DNA of 64,000 bases from Actinomycetes bacterium. GTDB lineage: Bacteria > Actinomycetota > Actinomycetes > Propionibacteriales > Propionibacteriaceae. A model generated the notes under the pieces. It saw only the letters and a list, made by a program, of their open reading frames with translations, was not told the origin of the DNA and made no database searches. The stretch spans positions 1 to 64,000 of the forward strand of contig JAJZQV010000004.1 in the NCBI GenBank assembly GCA_021803025.1, in the 5' to 3' direction. Of this stretch, positions 27,133 to 35,998 are shown piece by piece (within the stretch, counting starts at the first letter, position 1; every line of letters begins with the position of its first letter). Position numbers and translations under genes: made by a program.

Positions 27133-27178
27133 CAAAGCCGTTCCAACCAGAGTATTTCCCCTAGTCGGAACGGCTTTG
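27133..27178. terminator. 12-bp inverted repeat next to tRNA-Asn
   Basis: CAAAGCCGTTCC (27133-27144) pairs perfectly with GGAACGGCTTTG (27167-27178) around a 22-base loop. It begins six bases after the 3' CCA of tRNA-Asn on the minus strand, the place of the tRNA terminator, with only a weak T-rich tail. Because it sits at the presumed element boundary it may instead be part of the attachment region. Confidence 0.55.
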
Positions 27179-27183
27179 AACTC

Positions 27184-27259
27184 TGGCTCCCCCGACTGGA
27201 CTCGAACCAGTAACCCTTCGATTAACAGTCGAATGCTCTGCCAATTGAGCTACGGGGGA
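27184..27259 (-). tRNA. tRNA-Asn (anticodon GTT)
   Basis: The minus strand folds as a complete tRNA: acceptor TCCCCCG paired with CGGGGGA, D-arm GCTCAATTGGCAGAGC, anticodon loop CTGTTAA with GTT, and a T-arm with GGTTCGAGTCC. The CCA end is encoded (27184-27186). Its 3' side faces the mobile region. Confidence 0.97.
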
Positions 27260-27341
27260 CCGCTTGCGGCGCTGCAGAAGGCTAGCAGACCTGGTGTTGG
27301 GCTGTCGCATCGACAGGGGGCGCGCGGGCTAGCGTTCGAGC

Positions 27342-27704
27342 GTGGCAGCGACGACTCTTCGTACAGGCTCGGACCTCGACGGCGAGGAGGTCTCGGGTGT
27401 CGACCTGAGCGGCGTACGGGCGGGCGACGTCCGCATGCTGGAGTGCCGTCTCGTGGACTGCCGCATGGATGAGGCGAAGCTGACGGGCCTGCACGTCGTC
27501 GACTCCACGTGGGTACGGGTGGCGGCGAGCAACCTCGCCTGTCCGCACTCGTCGTGGCGCGACTCGGAGATCCGGGATTCCCGGTTCGGGCTGCTCGACC
27601 TGGCGAGCTCGACGCCGAGAACAACGTCTTCGGCATCCACCAGCCCGATCCTGACGTCACGTCGCGTCGTGGCGCTCCGGAGGACAGTCACGCCAGCGAG
27701 CTGA
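27342..27704 (+). CDS. Pentapeptide-repeat protein, probably C-terminally truncated
   Basis: From GTG 27342 a 120-residue protein is read. Residues 20-85 show the pentapeptide rhythm A(D/N)LxX: VDLSG, VRAGDVRML, CRLVDCRMDEAKLTGL, SNLACPHSSWRDSEIRDSRFGLLDL. After about residue 88 the pattern is lost and a Ser/Thr/Arg-rich tail runs to a stop at 27704, overlapping the end of the convergent ABC gene. Actinobacterial relatives are usually near 200 residues, so the last third seems to have been lost by a frame change or deletion. The repeat folds as a right-handed quadrilateral helix; function is unknown. Confidence 0.7.
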   Translation: MAATTLRTGSDLDGEEVSGVDLSGVRAGDVRMLECRLVDCRMDEAKLTGLHVVDSTWVRVAASNLACPHSSWRDSEIRDSRFGLLDLASSTPRTTSSASTSPILTSRRVVALRRTVTPAS

Positions 27705-29586
27705 GCCAGGACTCGTGCAGGCTGGCGTAGTGACCTCCGGTGGCCAGGAGGTCGGCAGGATGGCCGTCCTCGATGATCCTGCCGTGCTCGAGCACGAGGA
27801 TGCGGTCGGCGATCTCCACGGTCGACAGCCGGTGCGCGATGATCACGGCCGTGCGGTCCGCGAGCAGCGTCTGCAAGGCCCTCTGCACCGCTCGCTCTGA
27901 CGGGATGTCGAGCGACGAGGTCGCCTCGTCGAGGATCAGGACGCGCGGGTCCGCCAGGACGGCCCGGGCGAAGACGAGCAGCTGCCTCTGCCCGGCGGAC
28001 AGGCGTCCGCCACGCTTGGCGACGTCGGTGTCGTACGTGTCGGGCAGTGCCTCGATGAAGGTGTGCGCCCCGACGACGCGTGCGGCCGCCTCGATCTCCT
28101 CGCGGGACGCACCGGGCTTGCCGAAGGCGATGTTGTCGGCGATCGTGCCCGCGAAGACCACGTTCTCCTGCGTCACCATCGTCACCGCCCGCCGCAGGTC
28201 GCCGTCGGCGAGGTCCCGCAGGTCCACCCCGTCCAAGCGAACTGTCCCGCTGGTCGGGTCGTAGAACCGGGAGATGAGCTTGGCGATCGTCGTCTTGCCG
28301 GCTCCCGTCGTGCCGACCAGCGCGACGGTCTGGCCGGCGGGGACGTGGAGCTCCAGGCCCGGAAGCACCGGAACGCCGGGCACGTACGAGAACTCGACGT
28401 CGTCGAAGTCCAAGGCGCCATGGGCCTGCGGCAGGGGCGTCGGGTCGCTGGGCTCCGGCACGCCGTCCTCCTGCTCGAGGACGCCAGAAAGCTTCTCCAG
28501 CGCGGAGATCGCCGACTGGAAGGAGCTGTAGAACTGCGAGATGTCCTGCATCGGCTCGAAGAACTGACGCAGGTACAGCAGGAACGCCGCGAGGACGCCG
28601 ACCGTCATGGAGCCGTTCAGCACGAACAGGCCGCCGATGAGCAGGACGATGCCGGTCGCCGTGTTGCCGATGATGCGGATGCCGGGCTGGAAGACGGCGA
28701 AGAGCCGGAACGTCCGTACGTTGATGGCCCGGAACCGGTCCGCGAGGTCCATGAACAGGTCCTGGTTGCGCGGCTCCCTGCGGTACGCCTGGACCGCCTT
28801 GATCCCGGTCATCGTCTCGACGAACTGCACGATGACCATCGCCGACGCCTCGCGGACCGAGCGGTAGTTCGTCGCCGACTCGCGCCTGAACCACCGCAGC
28901 AGGAGCACGACGAACGCCATCGAGCCGAGGCACAGGAGCCCGAGGCGCCAGTCGAGCAGCAGCAGCATGACCGACACGCCGACGATGGACAGCACCGCGT
29001 TGACGAGTCCGTCGAAGCCGCCCTGCAGGAGCTCCGCGATCGCATCCATGTCCGAGGTGAGCCGCGAGACGGCCCGGCCAGACGTGTACGAGTCGTGGAA
29101 GGCCACGTCGAGCCGGAGGAACTTCCGGAAGACCCGGCGCCGCAGCTCGAGCAGGACGTCCTGCCCGATCTGTCCCGAGAGGCGGAGGAAGAAGATGCGC
29201 GTGACGGTCTGGACGGCCACTGCGACGACCATGGAAGCCACGACCACGACGAGCGTCGCCGCCGAGCCGCCGGCCAGCAGCGGCGGGACGCCGAAGTCGA
29301 TGCCACGCTGTACGAGCCAGGGGGTGGCCAGCCGCGCGAGGTTCTCCACCACGACAGCCACGACGAGCAGGCCGATGGAGAAGCGGTACGGATGGAGCAG
29401 GTCTCGCAGCAGAGCCCTGCTGCGAGCCACGAGCTTGATCCCGGCGCGCTCGCTGAGCGCCTCGCGCTGCTCGGCCGCGACACCGCGCCACTCGAGGTCC
29501 CTCGCGGTCTCGTCGCTGCGGTCGACCGACTCGGGCGCCTCCTCCACCGAGGGGTTCTCCTCTGTGGAGGTGTCCTCCACGGTCAC
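27688..29586 (-). CDS. ABC exporter half-transporter, canonical ATP site
   Basis: A 632-residue fusion of a six-helix type IV exporter membrane domain (about 50-360) and an ATPase domain (about 390-632). Walker A is GTTGAGKTT, the signature is LSAGQRQ, Walker B plus catalytic Glu is VLILDEATSSLD, and the switch His is in AHRLS. It is the second gene of a pair whose coding regions overlap by four bases, so it should form a heterodimer with the upstream half. Exporters of this kind move lipids, peptides or drugs; nothing here fixes the substrate. It converges on the pentapeptide gene. Confidence 0.93.
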   Translation of the reverse strand: MTVEDTSTEENPSVEEAPESVDRSDETARDLEWRGVAAEQREALSERAGIKLVARSRALLRDLLHPYRFSIGLLVVAVVVENLARLATPWLVQRGIDFGVPPLLAGGSAATLVVVVASMVVAVAVQTVTRIFFLRLSGQIGQDVLLELRRRVFRKFLRLDVAFHDSYTSGRAVSRLTSDMDAIAELLQGGFDGLVNAVLSIVGVSVMLLLLDWRLGLLCLGSMAFVVLLLRWFRRESATNYRSVREASAMVIVQFVETMTGIKAVQAYRREPRNQDLFMDLADRFRAINVRTFRLFAVFQPGIRIIGNTATGIVLLIGGLFVLNGSMTVGVLAAFLLYLRQFFEPMQDISQFYSSFQSAISALEKLSGVLEQEDGVPEPSDPTPLPQAHGALDFDDVEFSYVPGVPVLPGLELHVPAGQTVALVGTTGAGKTTIAKLISRFYDPTSGTVRLDGVDLRDLADGDLRRAVTMVTQENVVFAGTIADNIAFGKPGASREEIEAAARVVGAHTFIEALPDTYDTDVAKRGGRLSAGQRQLLVFARAVLADPRVLILDEATSSLDIPSERAVQRALQTLLADRTAVIIAHRLSTVEIADRILVLEHGRIIEDGHPADLLATGGHYASLHESWLSSLA

Positions 29587-31442
29587 TGCGCCACCTCCCG
29601 CTCCAGCTCGTCCAGCTCGGACTCGGCGTCGAACGAGGCGCTGAGCAGGTCGCGGTACTCGGGCACCGACGCCAGAAGCTCACGGTGGGTCCCGACATGG
29701 GTGATCGTCCCGTTCTGGAGCAGCGCGACCCTGTCCGCGAGCATCACGGTCGACGCCCTGTGGGCGACGACAAGGCCGGTCACGCCGACGAGCACGCGCT
29801 TGAGGGCCTCCTCGACGAGCGCCTCGGTGTGGATGTCGAGCGCGGAGAGCGTGTCGTCGAGCACCAGCACCCGGGGCTTCACGAGGATCGCCCGGGCGAG
29901 TGCGAGCCGCTGCCGCTGGCCGCCCGACAGACTCATTCCCTGCTCGCCGATCCGCGTGTCGAGGCCCCAGGGCAGGTCGTGCACGAAGCCCGCCTGGGCG
30001 GTCTCGAGAGCCTCCTCGATCTCCTCCTCGGTCGCCTCCGGGCGACCCAGGGTCAGGTTCTCGCGGACCGACATGGAGAAGAGGGTGGGATCCTCGAACG
30101 CCGTCGCGACGATGCTCCGCAGGTTGGCGAGCTTGAGCTCTCTGATGTCGACGTCGTCGATGGTGATGCAACCGCCGGTGACGTCGACGAGGCGGGCGAC
30201 GAGCGATGTCAGCACCGTCTTGCCCGAGCCCGTGCCGCCGACGATGCCGATCGTCTCGCCCGCCCGAACGTGCAGGGTGAGGTCGTGCAGGACGTCTTCC
30301 GACGCGTCGGGGAAGCGGTACGAGACGTGGTCGAACACGATCTCGCCGCGCGGGTCCTCGAGGTGCAGCGGACCGTCTGCGATCGCCTCCGGCTCGTCGA
30401 AGATCTCGGTCACCCTGTCAGCCGCCGTCATCGCGTCCTGGGTCATCGACAGCAGGAAGCCGAGCGCCGCGACCGGCCAGATCAGCGACAGCATCATCGT
30501 GATGAACGCGACGAGCGTGCCGAGGGTCAGGTGGTGCTGCGCGGCGGCGAACGCACCGATCGTGAGGACTGCGACCAGCGCCAGGCCGGGGATCACCTCG
30601 AGGAACGTCCAGAACCTGCTCGTGTTGCGGACGCGGGCCAGGCTGGTCGCGTACAGGACCTTCGCCCGCCGGTCGAACATGTCGTAGACGAGCTGGGAGC
30701 GGCCGAACGCCTTGATGACCCGTACGGACTGCATGGACTCCTCGACGGTGCTCGCGACGTCCCCGGTCTGGTCCTGGATGCCGCGAGACAGGCGCGTGTA
30801 GGTCCGCTCGTTCACGAGGCAGACCAGCACGACGGGCACGGCCGCGACCGCGACGACAAGCCCCATCGGCCAGTACAGATGAAGCAGCAACGACGTGACC
30901 ACGACGATCTGGAGCAGGTTCATGACGATCATGAGCAGGCCGAAGCCGATGAAGCGCCGCATCGTCGACAGGTCGTTCATGATGCGGCTCAGCAGCTGGC
31001 CTGACTCCCACCTCGCGTGGAACCCCCACGGGAGGCGCTGCAGCTTCGCGTACATGTCGAGCCTGACGCCGGTCTCGGAGCCAAGCGTCGCGATGGCCAT
31101 GACCCAGCGCCGGAGGAACGCGAGGCCGCCCTCGACGAGTCCGAGCCCCAGGGCGACAGCCCCGAGCGCAAAGACACCCTGCCGGTTCCCGGCGGCGATC
31201 GGACCGTCGATGAGCTGGCGGGTCACGAGCGGGATGACGATCGAGATGCCCGTACCGCCCAGCGCGGCGAGGAACATCACGACGAAGCGGACGCGGTACG
31301 GCCGGATGTACGGCCCGAACCGCAGCAGCGACGTCAACGGCACCTGCCGCTCCGGTGCGTGGCGCAGGGACGGCGGCCGCGTCAGCGAGTCGCCGTACAG
31401 AACCCGTACGCGCTCGCTCGCGCTCATGGGTCCGGCACGCAT
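29583..31442 (-). CDS. ABC exporter half-transporter, degenerate catalytic site
   Basis: A 619-residue half-transporter with the same membrane-ATPase layout as its partner. Walker A is GGTGSGKT and the signature is LSGGQRQRL. Walker B ends in VLVLDDTLSALD, so the catalytic Glu is Asp. That substitution is typical of the inactive site in heterodimeric exporters such as BmrCD and TmrAB. The stop overlaps the partner's start (29583-29586), so translation is coupled. Start choice: ATG 31442 or ATG 31427; neither has a strong Shine-Dalgarno sequence. Substrate unknown. Confidence 0.93.
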   Translation of the reverse strand: MRAGPMSASERVRVLYGDSLTRPPSLRHAPERQVPLTSLLRFGPYIRPYRVRFVVMFLAALGGTGISIVIPLVTRQLIDGPIAAGNRQGVFALGAVALGLGLVEGGLAFLRRWVMAIATLGSETGVRLDMYAKLQRLPWGFHARWESGQLLSRIMNDLSTMRRFIGFGLLMIVMNLLQIVVVTSLLLHLYWPMGLVVAVAAVPVVLVCLVNERTYTRLSRGIQDQTGDVASTVEESMQSVRVIKAFGRSQLVYDMFDRRAKVLYATSLARVRNTSRFWTFLEVIPGLALVAVLTIGAFAAAQHHLTLGTLVAFITMMLSLIWPVAALGFLLSMTQDAMTAADRVTEIFDEPEAIADGPLHLEDPRGEIVFDHVSYRFPDASEDVLHDLTLHVRAGETIGIVGGTGSGKTVLTSLVARLVDVTGGCITIDDVDIRELKLANLRSIVATAFEDPTLFSMSVRENLTLGRPEATEEEIEEALETAQAGFVHDLPWGLDTRIGEQGMSLSGGQRQRLALARAILVKPRVLVLDDTLSALDIHTEALVEEALKRVLVGVTGLVVAHRASTVMLADRVALLQNGTITHVGTHRELLASVPEYRDLLSASFDAESELDELEREVAQ

Positions 31443-31884
31443 GAGGTTTTCCTTCGTGTGATTGGGGGAGTGGACCCTCTTCAGGGGCCTCTCGGCAGCC
31501 TAGACCCGGGCGTCAAAGGTTTCACCTGGTCGCGCGTGCTTCTCAGAGGCCGGTGCGGAGCGCCACGGCGGCAGCACCGGATCGCCGGTCTCTCGCTGTT
31601 CACGCCCCTCCTCGTCCACCTCCGACGCTTGACGCTGCCTCTGACAGAACCGCGTAAAGCAGTGGCGTCGGGCGCCAGCGGTTCCCTACCCTCGTTGAGG
31701 CCCGGGACACAATGGCCTGGGAAGCCGGTCCGTCGACGCCTGCACAGGCCGTGGCCGACGCCTGCACCGATCAGTCACGGTCTCGACACCAGGCCGTGCG
31801 GCCACGATGCTGGCGCTAGGGCCGTACAGCCGTCAGACTCTGCCCAAGGACGCCCGATTCCGCAGCCAGCGGAAAGGAGGAACC
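31443..31884. other. Intergenic stretch between ABC exporter and HNH gene
   Basis: No plausible coding frame. It should contain the divergent promoters of the exporter pair and the HNH gene. A clear AAAGGAGG at 31874-31880 belongs to the HNH gene. I see no notable repeat. Confidence 0.5.
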
Positions 31885-31887
31885 GTG

Positions 31888-32334
31888 ATGAGCCAGGTCG
31901 TGCTGCTCAACGCGACGTACGAGCCACTGGGTGGCGTCACCTTCCGTCACGCCATCGGGATGCTCGTGCGGGGTGTGGCCATCGTCGAGGAACAGGACGG
32001 GGTCCTGACGTTCGGCCCTTTTCCGCGACCGCGCGTCATCCGGCTCGTACGCTTCGTCGCGACGACCTGGCTGTACAAGCCCGCGGGCTTCTCCAAGCCC
32101 GGCGTCCTCGCCCGTGACCGGCGGACGTGCGCCTTCTGCGGCGGGTACGCGACCACGGTCGACCACCTCCGCCCGAAGTCGCAGGGCGGTGCGAACTCGT
32201 GGCTCAACTGCGTCGCCGCGTGCAAGGCGTGCAACGGGCGCAAGGCGAACCGCACCCCTCACGGTGCGGGCATGAAGCGGCTGCACTGCACTCCGTACGT
32301 GCCTCGGGTCATCGACCTCATCAACGCGGCCTGA
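31888..32334 (+). CDS. HNH endonuclease family protein
   Basis: A 148-residue protein starting at ATG 31888 (seven bases after GGAGG; GTG 31885 is also possible). The N-terminal part VVLLNATYEPLGGVTFRHA is a conserved lead of a widespread actinobacterial HNH family. The nuclease motif has two zinc-binding CxxC pairs (CAFC and CKAC) around TTVDHLRPKSQGG and NCVAACKACNGRKANRTP, giving the H-N-N type beta-beta-alpha metal fold. The family is common in chromosomes, not only in phages; its biological role is not established. Confidence 0.9.
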   Translation: MSQVVLLNATYEPLGGVTFRHAIGMLVRGVAIVEEQDGVLTFGPFPRPRVIRLVRFVATTWLYKPAGFSKPGVLARDRRTCAFCGGYATTVDHLRPKSQGGANSWLNCVAACKACNGRKANRTPHGAGMKRLHCTPYVPRVIDLINAA

Positions 32335-32600
32335 GCGGGCGCGCGAGCCCTTCTCGGAGCATAGGGTCGCGCCTAGCATCGTCGTATGAACCGGACCGCT
32401 CGTCCTGGCGGCTCTTGCCCTGTCGGGATGCGCCCATGCAGCCCCCACCGTCTGGGGAGTCGCCGGTCGCCGGCCACGTCGTACAGGTCGTCGCCGTCAC
32501 GGCGCCCGCCAGCGGCACCACGGGGCGTGACCGTGCCGGACTCGTCTCGGTCCTGCAGGGCCTCCGGCACGGGTGAGGCGCGCTCGTTAGTCTGAGCGGC
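32335..32600. other. Intergenic stretch with possible lipoprotein signal remnant
   Basis: From about 32398 one frame reads LVLAALALSGCAHAAP, a good lipoprotein signal with lipobox LSGC. The ATG at 32386 is in a different frame and the sequence after the lipobox does not continue as a believable protein. It looks like the stub of a frameshifted lipoprotein gene, or chance. Confidence 0.3.
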
Positions 32601-32601
32601 A
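32601..32601 (+). other. Start position of the aldo/keto reductase
   Basis: ATG 32601 is chosen because the protein then begins with MEQRRLGTSGLRVS, the usual first strand and loop of the family; no longer in-frame extension is conserved. Confidence 0.6.
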
Positions 32602-33569
32602 TGGAACAGCGTCGTCTAGGAACGTCAGGTCTTCGCGTCTCCCGGCTGGCTCTCGGCTGCATGAGCTACGGGGACGCCAGCAGGGGCGGGCACCCGTGGG
32701 TGCTCCCCGAGGAGGAGTCGCAGGACTTCTTCCGCCAGGCCGTCGAGCTGGGCATCACGTTCTGGGACACGGCGAACGTGTACTCGGGCGGCAGCTCGGA
32801 GGAGTTCACAGGCCGCGCGATGCGCCGCTACGCCTCGCGCGAGGAGATCGTGCTCGCCACCAAGGTGCACGGGAAGATGCACGACGGGCCGGGCGGCTCC
32901 GGCCTGTCGCGTAAGGCGATCCTCGAGAACATCGACGCGTCCCTCAACAGGCTCGGCACCGACTACGTCGACCTCTACCAGATCCACCGCTTCGACCCGG
33001 CGACACCTGTCGAGGAGACGATGGAGGCGCTGCACGACGTCGTCCGCGCCGGCAAGGCCCGCTACATCGGCGCGTCGAGCATGTGGGCCTGGCAGTTCTC
33101 GAAGATGCAGTACGTGGCCCGCCTTCATGGGTGGACCGAGTTCGTGTCGATGCAGGACCAGTACAACCTCATGCAGCGCGAGGAGGAGCGCGAGATGTAC
33201 GGGCTGTGCGCCGACCAGGGCGTCGGTGTCCTGCCCTGGAGTCCCCTGGCGCGCGGCCGGCTCACGCGGCCGTGGGGGACCGACACCACGCGCGACGGGT
33301 CCGACCAGATGATGCGTCACTACGGCGAGGCGGACGCGGCGGTGGTCGCGGCCGTCGAGAAGGTCGCCCGTGAGCGGGGCGTGCCCATGGCGCAGGTCGC
33401 GCTCGCCTGGGTGCTGCGCAACCCCGTGGTCACCGCGCCCATCGTGGGTGCCACCAAGCCGCACCATCTCACCGACGCGGTCGCTGCGCTCGACATCCGG
33501 CTCAGCGACGAGGAGGTCGCCATTCTCGAGGGCGCCTACGTGTCGCGGCCGCCGTCCTACTTCGGATGA
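32601..33569 (+). CDS. Aldo/keto reductase
   Basis: A 322-residue NADP(H)-dependent oxidoreductase of the TIM-barrel AKR superfamily. The start RRLGTSGLRVSRLALG, the catalytic DTANVYSGG (Asp and Tyr), TKVHG (Lys), and YQIHR (His) form the usual tetrad. SPLARGRLT and the final GATKPHHL cofactor-binding region are also present. It belongs to the YajO/YhdN-like group that reduces aldehydes and ketones of broad specificity. It is a single gene between an HNH nuclease gene and a LacI-type regulator that reads towards it. Confidence 0.93.
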   Translation: MEQRRLGTSGLRVSRLALGCMSYGDASRGGHPWVLPEEESQDFFRQAVELGITFWDTANVYSGGSSEEFTGRAMRRYASREEIVLATKVHGKMHDGPGGSGLSRKAILENIDASLNRLGTDYVDLYQIHRFDPATPVEETMEALHDVVRAGKARYIGASSMWAWQFSKMQYVARLHGWTEFVSMQDQYNLMQREEEREMYGLCADQGVGVLPWSPLARGRLTRPWGTDTTRDGSDQMMRHYGEADAAVVAAVEKVARERGVPMAQVALAWVLRNPVVTAPIVGATKPHHLTDAVAALDIRLSDEEVAILEGAYVSRPPSYFG

Positions 33570-33687
33570 CCACGCCCCCTCTGCCCTGACTGGGCGCAGG
33601 CGAGGAGCGCCCGTCATTCCGTCGATGTGCACGTCATGACCGGAGGTTGCGGAGGCGTCGCCAAGGCATGCGACCGGTTTCAAGCCC

Positions 33688-34701
33688 TCATGTCGATGGA
33701 GTCGACCGGAGCTCGTAGGTGCTCTCGTGGCCGACGAGGAGCGTGGTGTCGAGCATGACCGTCACCGGGGCGTCCGGACCTTCGCCGGCAAGACGCTGGA
33801 GGAGAAGCTCGGCAGCCTCCATGGCGAGGTCCTCGACGGGTTGCGTGACGAGCGTGGGCCGGGGTCGGATCAGCCGCGCGAGCTCGAGGTTGTCGAAGCC
33901 GACCAGCGCGGGCCGCGAGCCGGGCTCCAGCTCGTTGAGAGCGACCGTGGCGCCGAGCGTCAGGTCGTAGTTGGCGCATACGACCGCCGTGGGCGGGGCG
34001 CTGAGACGCATGAGCCGCCGCAGGCCCGCGTAGCCGCCCTCGATGCTGATGTGCTCCGGTGCCGTGAGCTCGCTGCGAGGAGCCACGCCCGTACGGCGCT
34101 GCACCGCGTCGCGAAAGCCCGCGCGGCGCTCCCGCATCGTGTACGTGGTGTCGGGTCCCGCCAGCAGCCCGATCGTCCGATGGCCCACCGTGCCGAGCAG
34201 GCTGACGGCGGACGCGATCGCCGTACGGTTGTCGATGACGACCGAGTCCGTGCCGCGCACGAGACGGTCCACGGCCACCACCGGCACCCCGCGGGCGCGG
34301 GCCGGGGCCAGGAACGTGTCGTCGTCGTCGACGGGGACGACGACGATACCGTCGACCATCTTGCCCACCAGGAACCGCATGACGTCCGTCTGCGAGGCCG
34401 CGTCCTGGCGCGAGTCGCAGATGATCGTCCCGTACCCCGCCTCGCGGAGCCTCTCCTCGATCCGCGACACGATCGTCGTGTTGAACGTCGACGCGAGCTC
34501 GTCGAGGATCACCCCGACGGTCATCGAGCGGCGACTGCGCAGCCCGCGCGCCACGTTGTTCACCTGGTAGTCGAGCTGTGCGGCGGCCTTCTCGATGAGC
34601 TCCCGGTTGGGGCCGAGAACGTTGCCTCCGTTGTAGTACTTGGAGATCGTCGCCAGGGACAGGCCGGTGAGTCGACGGATGTCCTTGTACGTCGCCGGCA
34701 C
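33688..34701 (-). CDS. LacI-family transcriptional regulator
   Basis: A 337-residue repressor. The N-terminal helix-turn-helix YKDIRRLTGLSLATISKYYN is followed by the hinge helix NNVARGLRSRRS. A periplasmic-binding-protein-like sugar domain occupies the rest (VGVILDEL, DGIVVVPV, RTIGLLAG, VGFDNLELARLI). The hinge has VNNVARGL instead of the common LAR motif, still compatible with minor-groove insertion. No transporter or catabolic gene adjoins it, so its target operon is not evident; it neighbours a dead P-type ATPase. Confidence 0.9.
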   Translation of the reverse strand: MPATYKDIRRLTGLSLATISKYYNGGNVLGPNRELIEKAAAQLDYQVNNVARGLRSRRSMTVGVILDELASTFNTTIVSRIEERLREAGYGTIICDSRQDAASQTDVMRFLVGKMVDGIVVVPVDDDDTFLAPARARGVPVVAVDRLVRGTDSVVIDNRTAIASAVSLLGTVGHRTIGLLAGPDTTYTMRERRAGFRDAVQRRTGVAPRSELTAPEHISIEGGYAGLRRLMRLSAPPTAVVCANYDLTLGATVALNELEPGSRPALVGFDNLELARLIRPRPTLVTQPVEDLAMEAAELLLQRLAGEGPDAPVTVMLDTTLLVGHESTYELRSTPST

Positions 34702-34799
34702 GTCGACCCCCCTTCGGCGAAACGTTTCGAATGCACTGTCCCAGCCGTCTGTGAGGGTGTCAACCGAGACTGCGAGTCGGCCGAGCCTGCGAGCAGGAG

Positions 34800-35841
34800 G
34801 AGGCCGGTGAGGACACCACGCTCGCCGGGATTCGGCGTCTCGTCGAGCAGGCGCAGAGCTCCACGTCGAGAGCGCAGCGGCTCGCGGACCGTGCCGCCGC
34901 CTGGCTCTTCTGGTTCGCCCTCTCGGCCGCCGCCATCACAGGGTTCGTGTGGACGGCTCTGGGCCAGCCCGACCAGGCGGTGACCCGCGTCATCACGGTC
35001 CTCGTCATCGCGTGCCCCCACGCGCTCGGCCTGGCCATCCCGCTCGTCGTCGCGATCGCCACCGAGCGGTCGGCACGTGCAGGAGTGCTCGTCAAGGACC
35101 GGCTCGCCCTCGAGCGGATGCGGACGGTGGCGACGGTGGTGTTCGACAAGACCGGCACCCTGACCAAGGGCCAGCCCGCGGTCGCGGGTGTGGAGACGGC
35201 CGCCGGCGCGTCCGAGGAGGACGTGATCGGCTGGGCTGCGGCCGCGGAGTCGGAGAGCGAGCACCCCTTGGCGCGGACCGTCGTGAGGGCCGCCGGGGAG
35301 CGGCACCTTCGCGTCCCGTCCACCACGGGCTTTGCCTCGCACCCGGGACTGGGCGTCTCGGCGCACGTGTGACGCCCGGGGGATCGCCGAACGGGTCGCG
35401 GTGGAGATCGGCATCGACACCGTGCTCGCGGAGGTCCGGCCCGAGGACAAGGCTGCGAAGGTCTCCGAGCTGCAGTCCAGGGGTGAACGGGTCGCGATGG
35501 TCGGCGACGGTGTCAACGACGCTCCCGCGCTGGCTCAGGCGGACGTGGGGCTGGCGATCGGAGCGGGTACGGACGTGGCGATCGCCTCGGCGGGCGTCAT
35601 CCTCGCCGGAGACGACCCTCGGACAGTCGTGTCCGTCATCGAGCTGTCGAAGGCCACGTACCGCAAGATGGTCCAGAACCTATGGTGGACCGCCGGGTAC
35701 AACCTGGTCTCGGTCCCGCTCGCGGCGGGGCTGCTCGCCCCGATCGGGATCGTGGCGCTCAACGCTCAGCTGCTCCGCCGGCTCGACCTTCGACCGGGAC
35801 ACCGTGATGGCGATCGGAGGCTCGCGGCAGCCACAGTGTGA
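34800..35841 (+). pseudogene. CopB-type P1B-3 ATPase remnant
   Basis: Two fragments in different frames. From about 34811 to 35370: GEDTTLAGIRRLVEQAQ, a membrane helix, the CPH ion motif in IACPHALGLAIP, and the phosphorylation site DKTGTLTKGQP with SEHPLA. A stop follows at [10 protein letters not shown]. From about 35380 to 35841 in another frame: [34 protein letters not shown] and part of the last helices. The N-terminal half, most of the nucleotide-binding domain and the C-terminus are missing. CPH marks the CopB class (copper/silver). It is dead by truncation, internal deletion and frameshift. Confidence 0.85.
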
Positions 35842-35998
35842 GGAGGGCCCCTGGCCCGGACCGTCGCTTGAACGCGATGAGCCGCCCTCAGGGCGGGCCA
35901 TCGCCGAGGCGCAGGGGGAGTACCCGTCCATGTGCCTCATGCCCAGCGACCTTCTGGCCGAGATCCGCAGCCACCTGGGGAGCTGAGCCAGCGCCCTG
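35842..35998. other. Short tail after the CopB remnant
   Basis: One frame ends with a 40-residue piece GRAIAEAQGEYPSMCLMPSD up to a stop at 35986. It has no start of its own, resembles nothing I know, and may be another gene's decayed end. Confidence 0.25.

Larger units (their letters stand above)
1..27183. mobile_element. Probable integrated conjugative/genomic island, right-hand part
   Basis: This stretch ends at the 3' end of a tRNA-Asn gene, a typical insertion site for actinobacterial integrative elements. It contains a MobF relaxase with accessory genes, metal resistance, restriction-modification and a TIR protein, plus many decayed genes. No integrase and no second copy of the tRNA 3' end are visible, so the left boundary would lie outside the window. 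The region may equally be a patchwork of several insertions. The extent is inferred from context; only the cargo is seen directly. Confidence 0.45.

Noticed and set aside
26795-27135. Possible genes before tRNA-Asn
   Set aside because: No start with a ribosome site and no protein-like pattern in any frame.
28063-30687. 874-residue plus-strand ORF opposite the ABC exporters
   Set aside because: Antisense shadow of two well-supported genes; composition is Arg/Asp/Glu noise.
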